Shown: positions 9,681-20,643, counted from the first letter of the stretch. The stretch is DNA of 64,000 nucleotides from Prolixibacteraceae bacterium JC049 (GCA_023369685.1 SACZ01000001.1:1098148-1162147); one strand, 5' to 3'. Program-made: numbers and translations. Notes: generated by a model not told the origin, from the sequence alone.

Positions 9681-11933
9681 CTATTGAATTGCAGGAGGAA
9701 TAGCTGCAGGAGTTAAACCTCTCTTCTTGTTAGGAGTAGCGCTCATTACAAATTCAAGCTCTCCGCCATTCATTATATCTTTATGAGTAATGAAGTTTTT
9801 GTTGTACTCAGTGCCATTCAACATTACTTTTTCGATATAGATGTTTTTGGCGGTTAAGTTTTGTGCTTTTACCGTAAACGTTTTGTTGTTAGCCAACTTT
9901 ATAGTGGCTTGCTTCACCAATGGAGATCCGAAAGCGTAAACCTGGTTAGCAGGGTTAACAGGGTAAAAACCTAAAGCCGAAAATACATACCACGATGACA
10001 TCTGTCCGCAATCTTCGTTTCCACAATGTCCGTTTGGCTCATTTTTATATTGTGATGTGGCAATTTTATTTACCATTTCCTGAGCTTTCCATGGCTGACC
10101 AGAGTAGTTGTACAAATAGGCAACATGGTGGCTTGGTTCGTTGCCATGAGCATACTGCCCAATCATTCCAGTACTGAAAATTGGCAACTTGTCAGTTGGA
10201 AGAGGTTGGAATGTAAACATCGAATCCAGCTTGTTGTTAAAGCTGTCGTCTCCTCCCATGATATCAATTAGGCCTGTTACATCTTGTGGAACAAAGAAAT
10301 GATAATGCCATGCATTACTTTCACAATAGTTCAATGTGTAGTCTTTGCCTCTAAACTTAGCTAACCATTTACCTTTAGAATCTTTTGGGCGCATGAAGCG
10401 AGTAGTAGAGTCGTACATGTTTTTGTAGTATCCAGCTCTTTTGTAATATTCTTTTGCAATCTCTTTTTTGCCCATCTTTTCTGCCATTGCAGCAATACAC
10501 CAATCGTCGTAAGCATATTCTAAACCTTTAGATACACTTTCCGATTCCAGGTCGTATGGGATGTAGCCCAATTTGCGGTAGTGTTCCTGTCCTTCGATAT
10601 TTGCTTCAGCAGAAGCTACGCATGCCTCCAATGCCAATTCAGGATCGAAATCGCCAATGCCTTTCAGGTAAGCATCCACAATAACCGGAACCGCGTGGTA
10701 ACCAATCATCATTCCTGTTACATTACCGGCAAGTGGCCATACCGGAAGTACACCGTGTTGCTGATAGAATGCCAACATCGACTTTACAATGTCATTAACT
10801 CGCTTTGGCTGAGTAATGGTGTAAAGTGGGTGAGCTGCCCTAAATGTGTCCCATAACGATAATGTTGAATAGTTATTCCAACCATCCGTCTGATGAATTT
10901 TATAATCAGGACCATAGTATTTACCATCGACATCGCTAAATAGAGTAGGAGCCAACATACCTTGATAAAGCATCGAATAGAAAATGCGTTGTTGGTTATC
11001 ATCTAGTGGTTCAATAGCAATTTTCGATAACTCTTTATTCCATGTAGCTTTAGCTGCAGCTCTTACTTTATCGAAATCCCAATGAGTAAGTTCTGCCTTC
11101 AAATTTTTGCGTGCTCCTTCAATGCTTACAGCCGAAATACCAACTTGTACTAAAACTTGTTCTCCTTCTTTGGTTTTAAAATCGAAGCGGTTGATGTAGC
11201 CTGTGCCACCCCAATCTTTCTTATAAGGTTTGTTAATGCTCACAGTGTCAACCTGTGCATTTTCAAATGGCTTCGAGAAACGTACCACATAAAATAGTTG
11301 TTGTCTTTTAGCCCATCCTTGTGAGTGACGGAAGCCTTCAATTTCTTTGTTGTTAACTACCTTCATTTTCGAGTCAAGCGTGTAATCCCAGTTTAAAGCA
11401 CGCTTTAAATCGAAAAATATAGATGCTTTTTCGGCTTTAGGAAATGTATAGCGATGGAAGGCACAACGCTCGGTTGCGGTCAACTCTACATTAATATTAT
11501 AATCTTTCAACTTTACCTGATAGTATCCAGGCGAAGCTTGTTCTTCATCGTGTGAGAATAATGAGTATGGTCCTTCTGGATTATTAGGATTCAATTTCCC
11601 AAATTTCTTATATGGCCAGGTAACAGGCATCAATGGAAGGTCGTATAAATCGCCAGCACCAGTTCCTGTTAAGTGCGTTTGGCTAAAGCCTCCAATTGTT
11701 GAATCGGGATAAAAGTAACCCGAAATACGATCCCAGCCAGGAATTCCATTATCCGGACTCACTTGCACCATTCCAAATGGAACAGATGCTCCGGGATAGG
11801 TGTTTCCTGGTCCATCGGTACCAATAAATGGATTTACATACTGAGTATAATCGGTAGCTTGCTCCACATTTTTATTTGTTTTGCACGCTACCAAAAATGA
11901 CGCAATCAAAATTGTGTAAAATAAATATCTCAT
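9681..11933 (-). CDS. GH92 family alpha-mannosidase, lipoprotein
   Basis: 750 residues. The N-terminus is a lipoprotein signal with lipobox FLVAC, so the enzyme is probably anchored on the outer or periplasmic face. The GH92 N-terminal domain opens with NPFIGTDGPGNTYPGASVPFGM, cited here in two parts: NPFIGTDGPG and SVPFGMVQVSPDNG. The catalytic (alpha/alpha)6 domain carries the family signatures HGNEPSHHVAYLY and GNEDCGQMSSWYVF (about residues 590-650). GH92 enzymes are calcium-dependent inverting exo-alpha-mannosidases acting on N-glycan or yeast-type mannans; the exact linkage cannot be read from sequence. It is a single gene and not in an evident polysaccharide-utilisation locus. A TATTTTTG -7 box lies upstream at 11989-11996. 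Confidence 0.95.
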   Translation of the reverse strand: MRYLFYTILIASFLVACKTNKNVEQATDYTQYVNPFIGTDGPGNTYPGASVPFGMVQVSPDNGIPGWDRISGYFYPDSTIGGFSQTHLTGTGAGDLYDLPLMPVTWPYKKFGKLNPNNPEGPYSLFSHDEEQASPGYYQVKLKDYNINVELTATERCAFHRYTFPKAEKASIFFDLKRALNWDYTLDSKMKVVNNKEIEGFRHSQGWAKRQQLFYVVRFSKPFENAQVDTVSINKPYKKDWGGTGYINRFDFKTKEGEQVLVQVGISAVSIEGARKNLKAELTHWDFDKVRAAAKATWNKELSKIAIEPLDDNQQRIFYSMLYQGMLAPTLFSDVDGKYYGPDYKIHQTDGWNNYSTLSLWDTFRAAHPLYTITQPKRVNDIVKSMLAFYQQHGVLPVWPLAGNVTGMMIGYHAVPVIVDAYLKGIGDFDPELALEACVASAEANIEGQEHYRKLGYIPYDLESESVSKGLEYAYDDWCIAAMAEKMGKKEIAKEYYKRAGYYKNMYDSTTRFMRPKDSKGKWLAKFRGKDYTLNYCESNAWHYHFFVPQDVTGLIDIMGGDDSFNNKLDSMFTFQPLPTDKLPIFSTGMIGQYAHGNEPSHHVAYLYNYSGQPWKAQEMVNKIATSQYKNEPNGHCGNEDCGQMSSWYVFSALGFYPVNPANQVYAFGSPLVKQATIKLANNKTFTVKAQNLTAKNIYIEKVMLNGTEYNKNFITHKDIMNGGELEFVMSATPNKKRGLTPAAIPPAIQ

Positions 11934-11947
11934 GTCATCGTTTTTGT

Positions 11948-11967
11948 TCGATCATCTTTCCGATCGA
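11948..11967. promoter_or_regulatory. Inverted repeat in the GH92 leader
   Basis: Arms TCGATC (11948-11953) and GATCGA (11962-11967) are separated by 8 bases, between the putative -7 box and the start codon. It could be an operator or a small leader hairpin; no regulator is identified. Confidence 0.3.
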
Positions 11968-11988
11968 GATTGGTTTGTGTTTGAAGTG

Positions 11989-11996
11989 CAAAAATA
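11989..11996 (-). promoter_or_regulatory. -7 promoter box (TATTTTTG) for the GH92 gene
   Basis: Read on the minus strand this is TATTTTTG, matching the Bacteroidota TAnnTTTG -7 consensus, about 56 bases before the ATG. I found no clear TTG-type -33 box at the expected spacing. Confidence 0.5.
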
Positions 11997-12089
11997 ACTA
12001 AAACGGTTTAATAAACTAAACTATCCTGTATTCTCTTCAGCATAAAAACAATGAGTGAGATATTTAAAAATATAAGTGCTACTTGGTTT

Positions 12090-14333
12090 TTAAAACGGGT
12101 AACCAATATTCACCACAATCATTCCACTTTTTGTTTTACTATTTCCAAATACTCCAATTTGAATAGGCCCAATAAATGATTTATAACCCAATGATGCTCC
12201 GTATGATGTTAGTCTGCCAGGAGTACGATCGGCTCCTGTTGTATAGCTGATATTGAAGCGCCCATAGTTAACCTCAGGCTTGAAATAAATTACAGAAAAC
12301 AGACGGAATTGTGCAGCTGCAGTTAACTTTAAAAAACGATTGGTAGAATAGCGGTTAGGTGTTAATCCGGCAAATGTGACCTGATTTAATCGCTCACTGG
12401 GGTTATAGCCTCCAATAAAGAAATCGTTAGTGAATAAATCGGTAGCATCGTTTAAGCCTGCCCTTCCAGAAAACAGAAGAGAAATTCTTCGATGCAAAGG
12501 AATAGCAATGTCCAGCTGAGATTCTAACCTGGGAACATTGTATTTTGTAACATCGGTAAACTCATCTTGTGTGTCAGGAATATCCATTTTGGCATAAAAT
12601 GCGTATTGAGCATCAAACTCGAAATTGATTCCTTTAGATGGAAAGAATTTGTCATCCTGATTGTTGAACATTATATGAGCTTGAGCTGAAATCGTTTTAT
12701 TGGTTATGCTTTTTATTTTATAAAACTTGTCAAGCCCGGCTCTCAGCGAAATTAGGTTGTATGTATAATTGGCAGTAAGTGAAAACACTGTATTACGAAT
12801 AGATGAAATAGCAATACCTGTTTTGGTCTGTACCTGAAGTTGCCTCAAATAACCTAATTCAACATCTGCCTCATTCAGTTCGGTGAAGTTGGGTATTTTC
12901 TGTGATTCAAGGTAAGTAGAGAAAACATAGTTGATATTGTGATTCTTTCCTGAATACTTTCTGAATTCGGCTAATAATCGCGGATTTTCAGAAAGCAAAA
13001 TACGGGTTTTAAACGATGACGCAGGAGTTATCCAATTTCGGAAATGGTTTTGTAAAATCATTCCTGCTTTAAATCTACTATAGTTTAAACTCCCCGAGAA
13101 CTGTCCTTGTTTCTTTTCTTCAGGAAGTAATGAAAGTCGGTACTCTGAAGAATCCTTATCAATGTTATAGGTAATTTTATTGAATTGATTGGTGCTATAC
13201 ATTGAATTAATGGCCTGATGAACTTCATTCATCCCCATGCTATCAGATGATAATTTGCTGATATTCTTTAGATATGAAGGCTGGCAATTTTGAACGCCTT
13301 TAATTTCAATATTATTGAATTGCAGATTGGACGATCTATCTATTTTTCGTTTTGAATTTTTATAGCCTGAAGTTTTTAGCTCATTGGCAAGTGCTTTTAG
13401 CTTATTATATACCTCTGGCTCTCTGGCCGCTTTTTCTCCAATTGCTATTATTTCGGTTGCTTTGTCGAAACTTTCTACGCCATAGTTCTTTAGATCGGGT
13501 TCAATGAATAGGTCAACCTCTTCTTTTTGTATTCGGGTCGATTCATCTCCCATAAATGAAGCAGCTCGCATCAATACGGAAGTGATTGTTTTATACTCTT
13601 TTGCTCTAGTATTCTGAGCAAAACCAGCGTTTACACCAATGATGATATTTGCTCCTAGTTTTTTACACTCTCTTACCGGAAAGTTGTTCATAACACCTCC
13701 ATCTACTAGAAGCATTGAGTCGTGCTTTACCGGAGCAAATACCGATGGAATTGCCATACTACTTCGCATGGCCTTAGCTAAAGGCATATTATTTAATGCC
13801 ACCGATTGGGCTGCATTTAAATCGGTTCCCATGCATCGATAAGGAACTGCAAGGTTATCGAAATTGCGAATGTGTGCCACATGATCGGTTAACTGAGCAA
13901 ACTTGTTGGAGATAGCATGTCCAAATACTAATCCAGCAGGAAGAGTCGGCTTTTCTCCTTTGTCGAATTGTAAATAGAATAAATCTTGGTTGTAATTGGG
14001 GCGCTCCAAAATATTAATGGTTGAAACAGAAAAATCATCGGTCAGTATAGTTGCCCAATCAATCTCCGAGACGATAGAATCTAGCTCGTGAGCATTGTAA
14101 CCAGCAGCATATAGTCCTCCGACAATAGCTCCCATTGATGTTCCAGTGATGTAATCGGGAGCCATATCCAATTCTTCAAGAACCTTTAGTACTCCAATAT
14201 GAGCTAATCCTTTTGCTCCACCACCACTTAATACGTAACCAATTTTTGCATTCTTCTTATTCTGAATGGATGTGTGTTGCGCGTACAAATACGTTGGCAA
14301 AATCAGAATGAGAATCAATAATAGTTGCTTCAT
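12090..14333 (-). CDS. Patatin-like phospholipase fused to outer-membrane beta-barrel
   Basis: 747 residues with a signal peptide (MKQLLLILILILPTYLYAQ). The patatin domain (about 30-300) has the oxyanion loop GGGAKGLAHIG, the nucleophile elbow GTSMG (Ser66) and the DGG motif with Asp211, a complete Ser-Asp dyad. A POTRA-like linker follows (about 335-400; NNIEIKGVQNC), then a C-terminal BamA/Omp85-type 16-strand-like barrel ending in VVNIGYPF with a terminal aromatic. This architecture is that of PlpD/FplA-type (type Vd) patatin autotransporters, which are widespread in Bacteroidota. Expected location is the outer membrane with lipase activity on the passenger domain; whether the passenger crosses the membrane is not shown by sequence. 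It stands alone, 156 bases upstream of the mannosidase gene on the same strand. Confidence 0.93.
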   Translation of the reverse strand: MKQLLLILILILPTYLYAQHTSIQNKKNAKIGYVLSGGGAKGLAHIGVLKVLEELDMAPDYITGTSMGAIVGGLYAAGYNAHELDSIVSEIDWATILTDDFSVSTINILERPNYNQDLFYLQFDKGEKPTLPAGLVFGHAISNKFAQLTDHVAHIRNFDNLAVPYRCMGTDLNAAQSVALNNMPLAKAMRSSMAIPSVFAPVKHDSMLLVDGGVMNNFPVRECKKLGANIIIGVNAGFAQNTRAKEYKTITSVLMRAASFMGDESTRIQKEEVDLFIEPDLKNYGVESFDKATEIIAIGEKAAREPEVYNKLKALANELKTSGYKNSKRKIDRSSNLQFNNIEIKGVQNCQPSYLKNISKLSSDSMGMNEVHQAINSMYSTNQFNKITYNIDKDSSEYRLSLLPEEKKQGQFSGSLNYSRFKAGMILQNHFRNWITPASSFKTRILLSENPRLLAEFRKYSGKNHNINYVFSTYLESQKIPNFTELNEADVELGYLRQLQVQTKTGIAISSIRNTVFSLTANYTYNLISLRAGLDKFYKIKSITNKTISAQAHIMFNNQDDKFFPSKGINFEFDAQYAFYAKMDIPDTQDEFTDVTKYNVPRLESQLDIAIPLHRRISLLFSGRAGLNDATDLFTNDFFIGGYNPSERLNQVTFAGLTPNRYSTNRFLKLTAAAQFRLFSVIYFKPEVNYGRFNISYTTGADRTPGRLTSYGASLGYKSFIGPIQIGVFGNSKTKSGMIVVNIGYPF

Positions 14334-14486
14334 TTTAGCTTGTTTTTAACATTAACTAGTTTGTAATAAAAATGTTTCAGTGTTTTTTACTAAATATCAA
14401 TTACGGTGTGTGGCGAATGGATATTAATAGTTGGGTCGTAAAAACATTATTTATTACATGATTTTTATCAAACAATGTGTTGTTCG

Positions 14487-14517
14487 TTTTGAAATCTACA
14501 TGGTAACACTATTTTTG
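14487..14517 (+). promoter_or_regulatory. Bacteroidota-type promoter for the MFS gene
   Basis: A TTTTG element at 14487-14491 is followed after 18 bases by TATTTTTG at 14510-14517. Both boxes and the spacing fit the TTG-N(17-23)-TAnnTTTG pattern. The start codon lies about 93 bases downstream. Confidence 0.65.
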
Positions 14518-14610
14518 TACGCTAAGCTTAAAAAGCGCTTCAAAAATAGGAGATTAAATTCACTTAAAAGTGAAAAAAATGGTGGAATCAATAACTTAAC
14601 CGCTTAATAT

Positions 14611-16026
14611 ATGAATAGTGAAACAGAAAAGAAGGGGATTGCTGGGTTTGTAAATAGCTTTACAAAGGCATTTTGGGTAGCTAACTTTGTAGAGTTACTG
14701 GAGAGAGCAGCATACTATGGAGTATTTATTGTAATTACATTGTATCTGTCTCGAATACTAGGTTTTAACGATTTTCAGGCAGGTATTATTGCCGGGTCCT
14801 TCTCGGCTGGCTTGTACTTTTTGCCAACATTTAGTGGAGCTTATGCCGATAGGATTGGCTTTAGAAAGGCGCTCTTGGTAGCATTTGGCTTGTTAACTAT
14901 AGGTTATGCCGGATTGGCCATTTTACCAACTTTCTTAGAAGCAGCCGGATTGGTTGAATATGGTACTGAAACCACATTCAATGGTTTGAATACCAGTTAC
15001 CAGAAATGGTTTATTGTGCCAATTATGCTGGTAATTATGATTGGTGGATCATTCATCAAGTCGGTAATTAGCGGTTCTGTTGCCAAAGAAACCACAGAAG
15101 CTAATAGAGCGAGAGGTTTCTCTATTTTCTATACGATGGTGAATATTGGTGCGTTCTCAGGAAAAACAATTGTAAAGCCTTTGCGTGAAGCAATGGGTAA
15201 TGAAGGTTTAATTAACCTGAACTATTTTTCTGCAGGAATGACACTGTTGGCTTTGATTACTATTTTCTTATTCTATAAAAGCAAAGACACTAGCCACGAA
15301 GGTAAATCGATGAAAGAGATTGGTCAGGCGTTAGTAAAAGTGGTAACAAATGGACGACTATTTGCGCTAATTCTTATTGTAACCGGTTTCTGGATGGTAC
15401 AACACCAGTTGTATGCAACAATGCCTAAATATGTGGTACGTATGGCAGGAGAGGGAGCTTCATTCTCTTGGTATGCCAATGTAAACCCATTGGTTGTTTT
15501 CACAACTGTTGGTTTAATTACTCAAATGATGCGTAAGAAAACGGCCTTGTTGTCTATGACAATTGGTATGTTCATTATGCCTGTTTCTGCTCTATGTATG
15601 GCAGCAGGTAACTTAATTGGTGGTGAGCATTTCGACTTAGGATTTACAGTGATGCACCCTGTCGCATTTATGATGGTTATTGGAATTATGTTCCAAGGGT
15701 TGGCCGAATCATTTATCTCTCCTCGATTCCTGGAGTATTTCTCTCTTCAGGCACCTAAAGGAGAAGAAGGACTATACCTTGGATTTAGCCACTTGCACTC
15801 ATTTATTTCATCATTAGTAGGATTCGGATTGTCCGGATATTTATTGTCGAAATATTGTCCAGATCCAAAATTATTCAATTCTCATGCCGAATGGGCTGAA
15901 GCATCACAGCATGCGCACTACATTTGGTTCTACTTTGTAGGAATTGCAACCGTTTCGGCCATTGCTTTGATTATTTATGGTCGAGTAACTCGTAAGCAAG
16001 ATGAAGCATTAGCCGCACAAGGTTAA
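14611..16026 (+). CDS. MFS transporter, POT/peptide-transporter-like
   Basis: 471 residues and about 12 hydrophobic membrane segments. The first helix carries ELLERAAYYG, which resembles the conserved ExxERxxYYG signature of proton-coupled oligopeptide (POT/PTR) transporters, and the loop after the second helix has the MFS motif GAYADRIGFRKA. A role in proton-driven uptake of peptides or similar small solutes at the inner membrane is the likeliest reading; the substrate is not determined. It is monocistronic, flanked by its own promoter and a terminator at 16050. Confidence 0.8.
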   Translation: MNSETEKKGIAGFVNSFTKAFWVANFVELLERAAYYGVFIVITLYLSRILGFNDFQAGIIAGSFSAGLYFLPTFSGAYADRIGFRKALLVAFGLLTIGYAGLAILPTFLEAAGLVEYGTETTFNGLNTSYQKWFIVPIMLVIMIGGSFIKSVISGSVAKETTEANRARGFSIFYTMVNIGAFSGKTIVKPLREAMGNEGLINLNYFSAGMTLLALITIFLFYKSKDTSHEGKSMKEIGQALVKVVTNGRLFALILIVTGFWMVQHQLYATMPKYVVRMAGEGASFSWYANVNPLVVFTTVGLITQMMRKKTALLSMTIGMFIMPVSALCMAAGNLIGGEHFDLGFTVMHPVAFMMVIGIMFQGLAESFISPRFLEYFSLQAPKGEEGLYLGFSHLHSFISSLVGFGLSGYLLSKYCPDPKLFNSHAEWAEASQHAHYIWFYFVGIATVSAIALIIYGRVTRKQDEALAAQG

Positions 16027-16049
16027 TCATTCATAATAAAATATTTCTG

Positions 16050-16086
16050 AAAGCGTCAATCTGAATAAGGTTGGCGCTTTTTGTTT
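16050..16086 (+). terminator. Intrinsic terminator after the MFS gene
   Basis: The stem AAAGCGTCAA / TTGGCGCTTT (16050-16059, 16071-16080; one wobble pair) has an 11-base loop and is followed by TTGTTTTG. Confidence 0.75.
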
Positions 16087-16237
16087 TGTAGAAAGTTGAA
16101 ATGGAAATAATGACCGGAAAAACATCTATTTTGTCATACTATTGCCATCAAATCGGAAAATATGGCTTATTATGGAAAGTGGCACAATTCTTATAGCAAT
16201 TTGTGGGTCAGTTCTTCAATACTTTCAACTTTTAGTG

Positions 16238-16245
16238 TACTTTTG
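16238..16245 (+). promoter_or_regulatory. -7 promoter box (TACTTTTG) for secA
   Basis: TACTTTTG matches TAnnTTTG, 39 bases before the secA ATG. No convincing TTG box is found at 17-23 bases upstream. Confidence 0.45.
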
Positions 16246-16284
16246 TGGGAATTGATATTTCGATAAAAAATAAAGAAAAATATA

Positions 16285-19200
16285 ATGGCATTTGTTTCAA
16301 AAATCTTAGGTAAATTTCTTGGTAATAAGTCCGATAGGGATATCCGAGAAGTAATGCCTTATGTGCAAAAAACCAAAGCAGAGTACGAGCGTATTGTAAC
16401 GCTTACAAACGATCAACTGCGTGACGAATCGGCTAACTTGAAGTTGAAAATTCAAGATTTCATTAAAGCTGAGACTGATCAGGTTAAAGAATTAAAAGAA
16501 AAAGTAGAAGAAGTTGATATTGTAAAAAGCGAGGAAATCTACAACCAAATTGATAAAATCGAGGAGAAAATCAACGAGAAGATCGAAGAGGTTTTAAAGG
16601 ATATTCTACCTACCGCTTTTGCAATTGTAAAAGATACCGCACGACGTTTTACCGAGAATGAAGAGGTTGTTGTTACAGCCAACGATTTCGATAGAGATAT
16701 TGCTGCTGGTCGCGAAAGTGTTCTGATTGAAGGAAGCGACGCACGTTGGAGCAATACTTGGAATGCTGGTGGTAGTCCTGTAACATGGGCTATGGTTCAT
16801 TACGATGTGCAGCTAATTGGTGGAGTTGTACTTCACAGTGGTAAAGTAGCCGAGATGGCAACTGGTGAAGGTAAAACATTGGTGGCAACATTACCTGTTT
16901 TCTTGAATGCCTTAGCTGGTCGCGGAGTACACGTTGTAACAGTGAACGATTACCTGGCAAAACGTGATGCCGAATGGATGGGACCTATTTTCGAGTTCCA
17001 TGGTCTTTCAGTTGACTGTATCGATAAGCACCAGCCAAACTCTCCAGAGCGTAGAGCAGCTTACAATGCCGACATTACATATGGTACCAACAATGAGTTT
17101 GGTTTCGATTACTTGCGCGATAACATGGCTATTAATCCAGAGGATTTGGTACAGCGTAAGCACCACTATACAATTGTCGATGAGGTCGATTCAGTATTGA
17201 TTGATGATGCCCGTACTCCATTGATTATTTCTGGGCCAGTGCCAAAAGGGGACGATCAGCAGTTTCAGGAGTTGAAACCAGAAGTAGTAAAAGTAGTTGG
17301 AGCACAAAAGCAGTTAGTAACGCAGATTTTTAGTGATGCTAAGCGTTTATTAACTAAAGCAAATGCCACAAAAGATGAATTGGAAGAAGGTGCCTTATTG
17401 CTTTTAAGAGCATTTAAAGGTATGCCTAAAAATAAAGCGCTGATTAAGTTCTTGAGTGAAGAGGGAATGAAAGCTCGCATGATGAAAACTGAAAACTTCT
17501 ACATGCAGGATAACAATAAGAATATGCATATTGTTACCGATCCGCTTTATTTCATCATCGAAGAGAAACAAAATTCTATCGAGTTAACCGATAAGGGTAT
17601 CGAGTTAATGTCGAAAGGAAATAATGATCCGGAATATTTTGTTTTACCAGATGTTGGTAACGATATTGCTGAGATTGAAAACTCAGAACTTTCAAAAGAA
17701 GATAAACTGGCCAGAAAAGATGAGTTGCTTCAGAATTACTCAGTGAAATCGGAGCGTATTCATACCATCAACCAGTTATTGAAGGCATACTCGATGTTCG
17801 AAAAAGACATTGAATATGTGGTGATGGAAAACAAGGTGAAGATTGTTGACGAGCAAACTGGTCGTATTATGGAAGGTCGTCGTTATTCAGACGGTTTACA
17901 CCAGGCAATCGAAGCCAAAGAAAATGTAAAGGTCGAGGCGGCAACGCAGACATTTGCAACCATTACACTTCAAAACTACTTTAGAATGTACCACAAGCTG
18001 TCGGGTATGACCGGTACTGCAGAGACAGAAGCAGGTGAGCTTTGGGACATCTACGAATTAGACGTAGTGGTGATTCCTACCAACCGTCCAATTCAGCGTA
18101 AAGATGACAACGACTTAGTTTATAAAACAAAGCGTGAGAAACTGAATGCAGTAATCGAAGAAATTACTGATTTAAATAAAAAAGGCCGACCAGTATTGGT
18201 GGGTACTACTTCGGTAGAAATTTCGGAGCTATTAAGCCGAATGCTTAAGCTACGTGGAATTAAGCACAACGTACTGAATGCGAAGTTGCACCAGCGAGAA
18301 GCTGATATTGTAGCAGAAGCCGGACAAAATGGTGCGGTAACTATTGCAACCAACATGGCCGGTCGTGGTACCGATATTAAGCTAAGCCAGGAGATTAAAG
18401 ATGCTGGTGGTTTGGCTATTTTAGGCACCGAGCGTCACGAATCTCGTCGTGTAGACCGTCAGCTACGTGGTCGTGCTGGTCGTCAGGGAGATCCGGGTAG
18501 CTCTAAGTTTTATGTTTCATTGGAAGATGACTTGATGCGTTTGTTCGGATCAGATCGTATTGCAGGAATCATGGATAAGATGGGTTTGGAAGATGGTGAG
18601 GTAATTCAGCATGGAATGATCTCTAAATCTATTGAAAGAGCACAGAAAAAAGTGGAAGAGAATAACTTCGGTATTCGTAAGCGACTACTAGAGTACGATG
18701 ATGTAATGAACAATCAGCGTGAAGTTATCTACAAAAAGCGCCACCACGCATTGCAAGGTGAGCGTATGGAAGTAGATATCATTAACATGATGTACGATAC
18801 CATCGAGAACGTGGTGAACGAATTCCATGGAGTTGGCGACTTCGATGGCTTTGAATTGGAGTTGATGCGCTTAATGAGTATCGAATCTCCTTTTGATGCT
18901 GATGAGTTTGCAAAAGGAAAACCAGAAGAGTTGGTTGAGAAGATTTATGAAACCATGATTGAGTCGTATACTCGTAAAGTGGAAATCATCGCCGACCAGG
19001 CTTATCCGGTAATCAAGAATGTATACGAAGAGCGTGCTCAGATGTATAAGAATATTGTGGTACCTATTTCCGATGGAAAGAGAGTATTCCAAATTATCTG
19101 TAACCTGGAAAAAGCATACAACAACAAAGGAAAAGAGTTGGTGAAAGCTTACCAGAAACAGGTGATGTTGGCCACAATCGACGAGTCATGGAAAGAGCAC

Positions 19201-19587
19201 CTTCGCGAGATGGACGACCTGAAGCAGTCGGTACAGAATGCTACTTACGAGCAGAAAGATCCATTACTAATCTATAAATTCGAATCGTTCAACCTATTTA
19301 AAGATATGGTTGGAGAGGTGAATAAAGATGTGGTTTCTACTTTGATGAAAGGACATATTCCAATTCAGGATGCCGATGATGTTCAAGAAGCACAAGAGCG
19401 TCGCCACACTGATATGAGCCGTATGCAAACTGGTCGATCAGAATCAGGAAGCGAAGGAACTCCAAATCAGGAGAAACCAAAAGCACAACCTGTTCGTGTG
19501 GAGAAAAAAGTAGGACGTAACGATCCTTGTCCATGTGGTAGCGGAAAGAAATTTAAGCAATGCCACGGTAAAAATTTAGCAGAATAA
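16285..19587 (+). CDS. secA: Preprotein translocase ATPase SecA
   Basis: 1100 residues. SecA is the motor ATPase that pushes preproteins through the SecYEG channel. Walker A is MATGEGKT (about residues 191-198), with [14 protein letters not shown] in the first nucleotide-binding domain, [12 protein letters not shown] and [10 protein letters not shown] in the second, and a C-terminal zinc-binding tail [14 protein letters not shown] (Cys-X-Cys-X8-Cys-His). Walker A lies about 90 residues later than in E. coli SecA because of an acidic/lysine-rich insertion (about residues 60-160); such an enlarged SecA is usual in Bacteroidota. It stands alone between its own -7 box and a terminator. Its product feeds the many Sec-signal proteins of this window. 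Confidence 0.99.
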   Translation: MAFVSKILGKFLGNKSDRDIREVMPYVQKTKAEYERIVTLTNDQLRDESANLKLKIQDFIKAETDQVKELKEKVEEVDIVKSEEIYNQIDKIEEKINEKIEEVLKDILPTAFAIVKDTARRFTENEEVVVTANDFDRDIAAGRESVLIEGSDARWSNTWNAGGSPVTWAMVHYDVQLIGGVVLHSGKVAEMATGEGKTLVATLPVFLNALAGRGVHVVTVNDYLAKRDAEWMGPIFEFHGLSVDCIDKHQPNSPERRAAYNADITYGTNNEFGFDYLRDNMAINPEDLVQRKHHYTIVDEVDSVLIDDARTPLIISGPVPKGDDQQFQELKPEVVKVVGAQKQLVTQIFSDAKRLLTKANATKDELEEGALLLLRAFKGMPKNKALIKFLSEEGMKARMMKTENFYMQDNNKNMHIVTDPLYFIIEEKQNSIELTDKGIELMSKGNNDPEYFVLPDVGNDIAEIENSELSKEDKLARKDELLQNYSVKSERIHTINQLLKAYSMFEKDIEYVVMENKVKIVDEQTGRIMEGRRYSDGLHQAIEAKENVKVEAATQTFATITLQNYFRMYHKLSGMTGTAETEAGELWDIYELDVVVIPTNRPIQRKDDNDLVYKTKREKLNAVIEEITDLNKKGRPVLVGTTSVEISELLSRMLKLRGIKHNVLNAKLHQREADIVAEAGQNGAVTIATNMAGRGTDIKLSQEIKDAGGLAILGTERHESRRVDRQLRGRAGRQGDPGSSKFYVSLEDDLMRLFGSDRIAGIMDKMGLEDGEVIQHGMISKSIERAQKKVEENNFGIRKRLLEYDDVMNNQREVIYKKRHHALQGERMEVDIINMMYDTIENVVNEFHGVGDFDGFELELMRLMSIESPFDADEFAKGKPEELVEKIYETMIESYTRKVEIIADQAYPVIKNVYEERAQMYKNIVVPISDGKRVFQIICNLEKAYNNKGKELVKAYQKQVMLATIDESWKEHLREMDDLKQSVQNATYEQKDPLLIYKFESFNLFKDMVGEVNKDVVSTLMKGHIPIQDADDVQEAQERRHTDMSRMQTGRSESGSEGTPNQEKPKAQPVRVEKKVGRNDPCPCGSGKKFKQCHGKNLAE

Positions 19588-19609
19588 GAATAGATATATA
19601 CGAAGAAAG

Positions 19610-19634
19610 AGCCGGTTTAATGCCGGCTTTTTTT
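19610..19634 (+). terminator. Intrinsic terminator after secA
   Basis: The stem AGCCGG / CCGGCT with a 7-base loop is followed by a long T-run (19628-19634), 22 bases after the stop codon. Confidence 0.85.
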
Positions 19635-19754
19635 TATTTTTCAAACGATATTATTTACTTCGTGTAAGTATTCATAAATTATAGATTTTTAGATATTCTA
19701 ATAATCCCAATATTCGAGTATCTAAAGGTCTTATCTTATTTTAAACGACAGAAT

Positions 19755-20588
19755 ATGTTAGCAGCTATTAGGTGGAATGCATCTCCCGAAATATTCGATT
19801 TGGGCTTTATTGCTCCTCGTTGGTATGGACTAATGTTTGCCATTGGTTTTTTCTTCGGATATCGAATTATGGAAAAGATGTTCCGCAAAGAAGGAGAAGA
19901 CGAGAAGTGGTTAGAATCGTTATTCGTTTATGTATTTGTAGCCACAATTGTAGGTGCTCGTTTAGGGCATGTTTTCTTTTATGCCTGGGATTACTATTCG
20001 CAACATTTAGGCGAGATATTAATGGTTTGGAAAGGTGGTTTAGCCAGTCATGGTGGAACCCTTGGTATTATCTTGGCCATCTGGTTATTCTCGAAAAAGA
20101 TTACCAAACGACCAATGTTGTGGACTTTAGACCGATTGGCTGTTCCTGTAGCTATGGTAGCAATGCTAATTCGTTTAGGAAACCTGATGAATTCTGAAAT
20201 ATATGGTGTAGCTACTTCATTGCCTTGGGGATTTATTTTCGAGCGCAATGGTGAGATTGTAGCCAAGCATCCTACTCAGTTATACGAAGCAGGGGCTTAC
20301 CTGATTACATTTATTGTAATGTTGACCCTTTATTACAACGAAAAAAAGCTGTACCGAAACCGAGAAGGATTACTATTAGGTGTCTTCTTTATTGGGATAT
20401 TCTTCTCTCGATTCTTGATAGAGTTTGTAAAAGAGAATCAAGAAGCATTTGAAGAGGGAATGACATTGAATATGGGGCAGATTTTAAGTATTCCATTTGT
20501 TGTTGCAGGAATATTGCTGATTGTTCGAGGATTAAAACGTGAACCAATATTCTATAATCAAGGGAATAAGCGGAAAATTATCGGTTAA
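19755..20588 (+). CDS. lgt: Prolipoprotein diacylglyceryl transferase Lgt
   Basis: 277 residues with about seven membrane segments. Lgt transfers diacylglycerol from phosphatidylglycerol to the lipobox cysteine of prolipoproteins in the inner membrane. Diagnostic features are the Lgt signature at 140-151 (RLGNLMNSEIYG, with Leu in place of the usual Phe), GGLASHGGTLG with the conserved His (residue 99) and HPTQLYEA. The length fits the family. It is monocistronic between the secA terminator and its own terminator. The lipoproteins encoded in this window would be its substrates. Confidence 0.97.
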   Translation: MLAAIRWNASPEIFDLGFIAPRWYGLMFAIGFFFGYRIMEKMFRKEGEDEKWLESLFVYVFVATIVGARLGHVFFYAWDYYSQHLGEILMVWKGGLASHGGTLGIILAIWLFSKKITKRPMLWTLDRLAVPVAMVAMLIRLGNLMNSEIYGVATSLPWGFIFERNGEIVAKHPTQLYEAGAYLITFIVMLTLYYNEKKLYRNREGLLLGVFFIGIFFSRFLIEFVKENQEAFEEGMTLNMGQILSIPFVVAGILLIVRGLKREPIFYNQGNKRKIIG

Positions 20589-20609
20589 GAATTATTATTA
20601 ATATATAGG

Positions 20610-20643
20610 AAGAGGTTGTTTCGAAAGAGGCAACCTCTTTTTG
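20610..20643 (+). terminator. Intrinsic terminator after lgt
   Basis: The stem AAGAGGTTG / CAACCTCTT (20610-20618, 20631-20639) has a 12-base loop and is followed by TTTTG. Confidence 0.8.
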
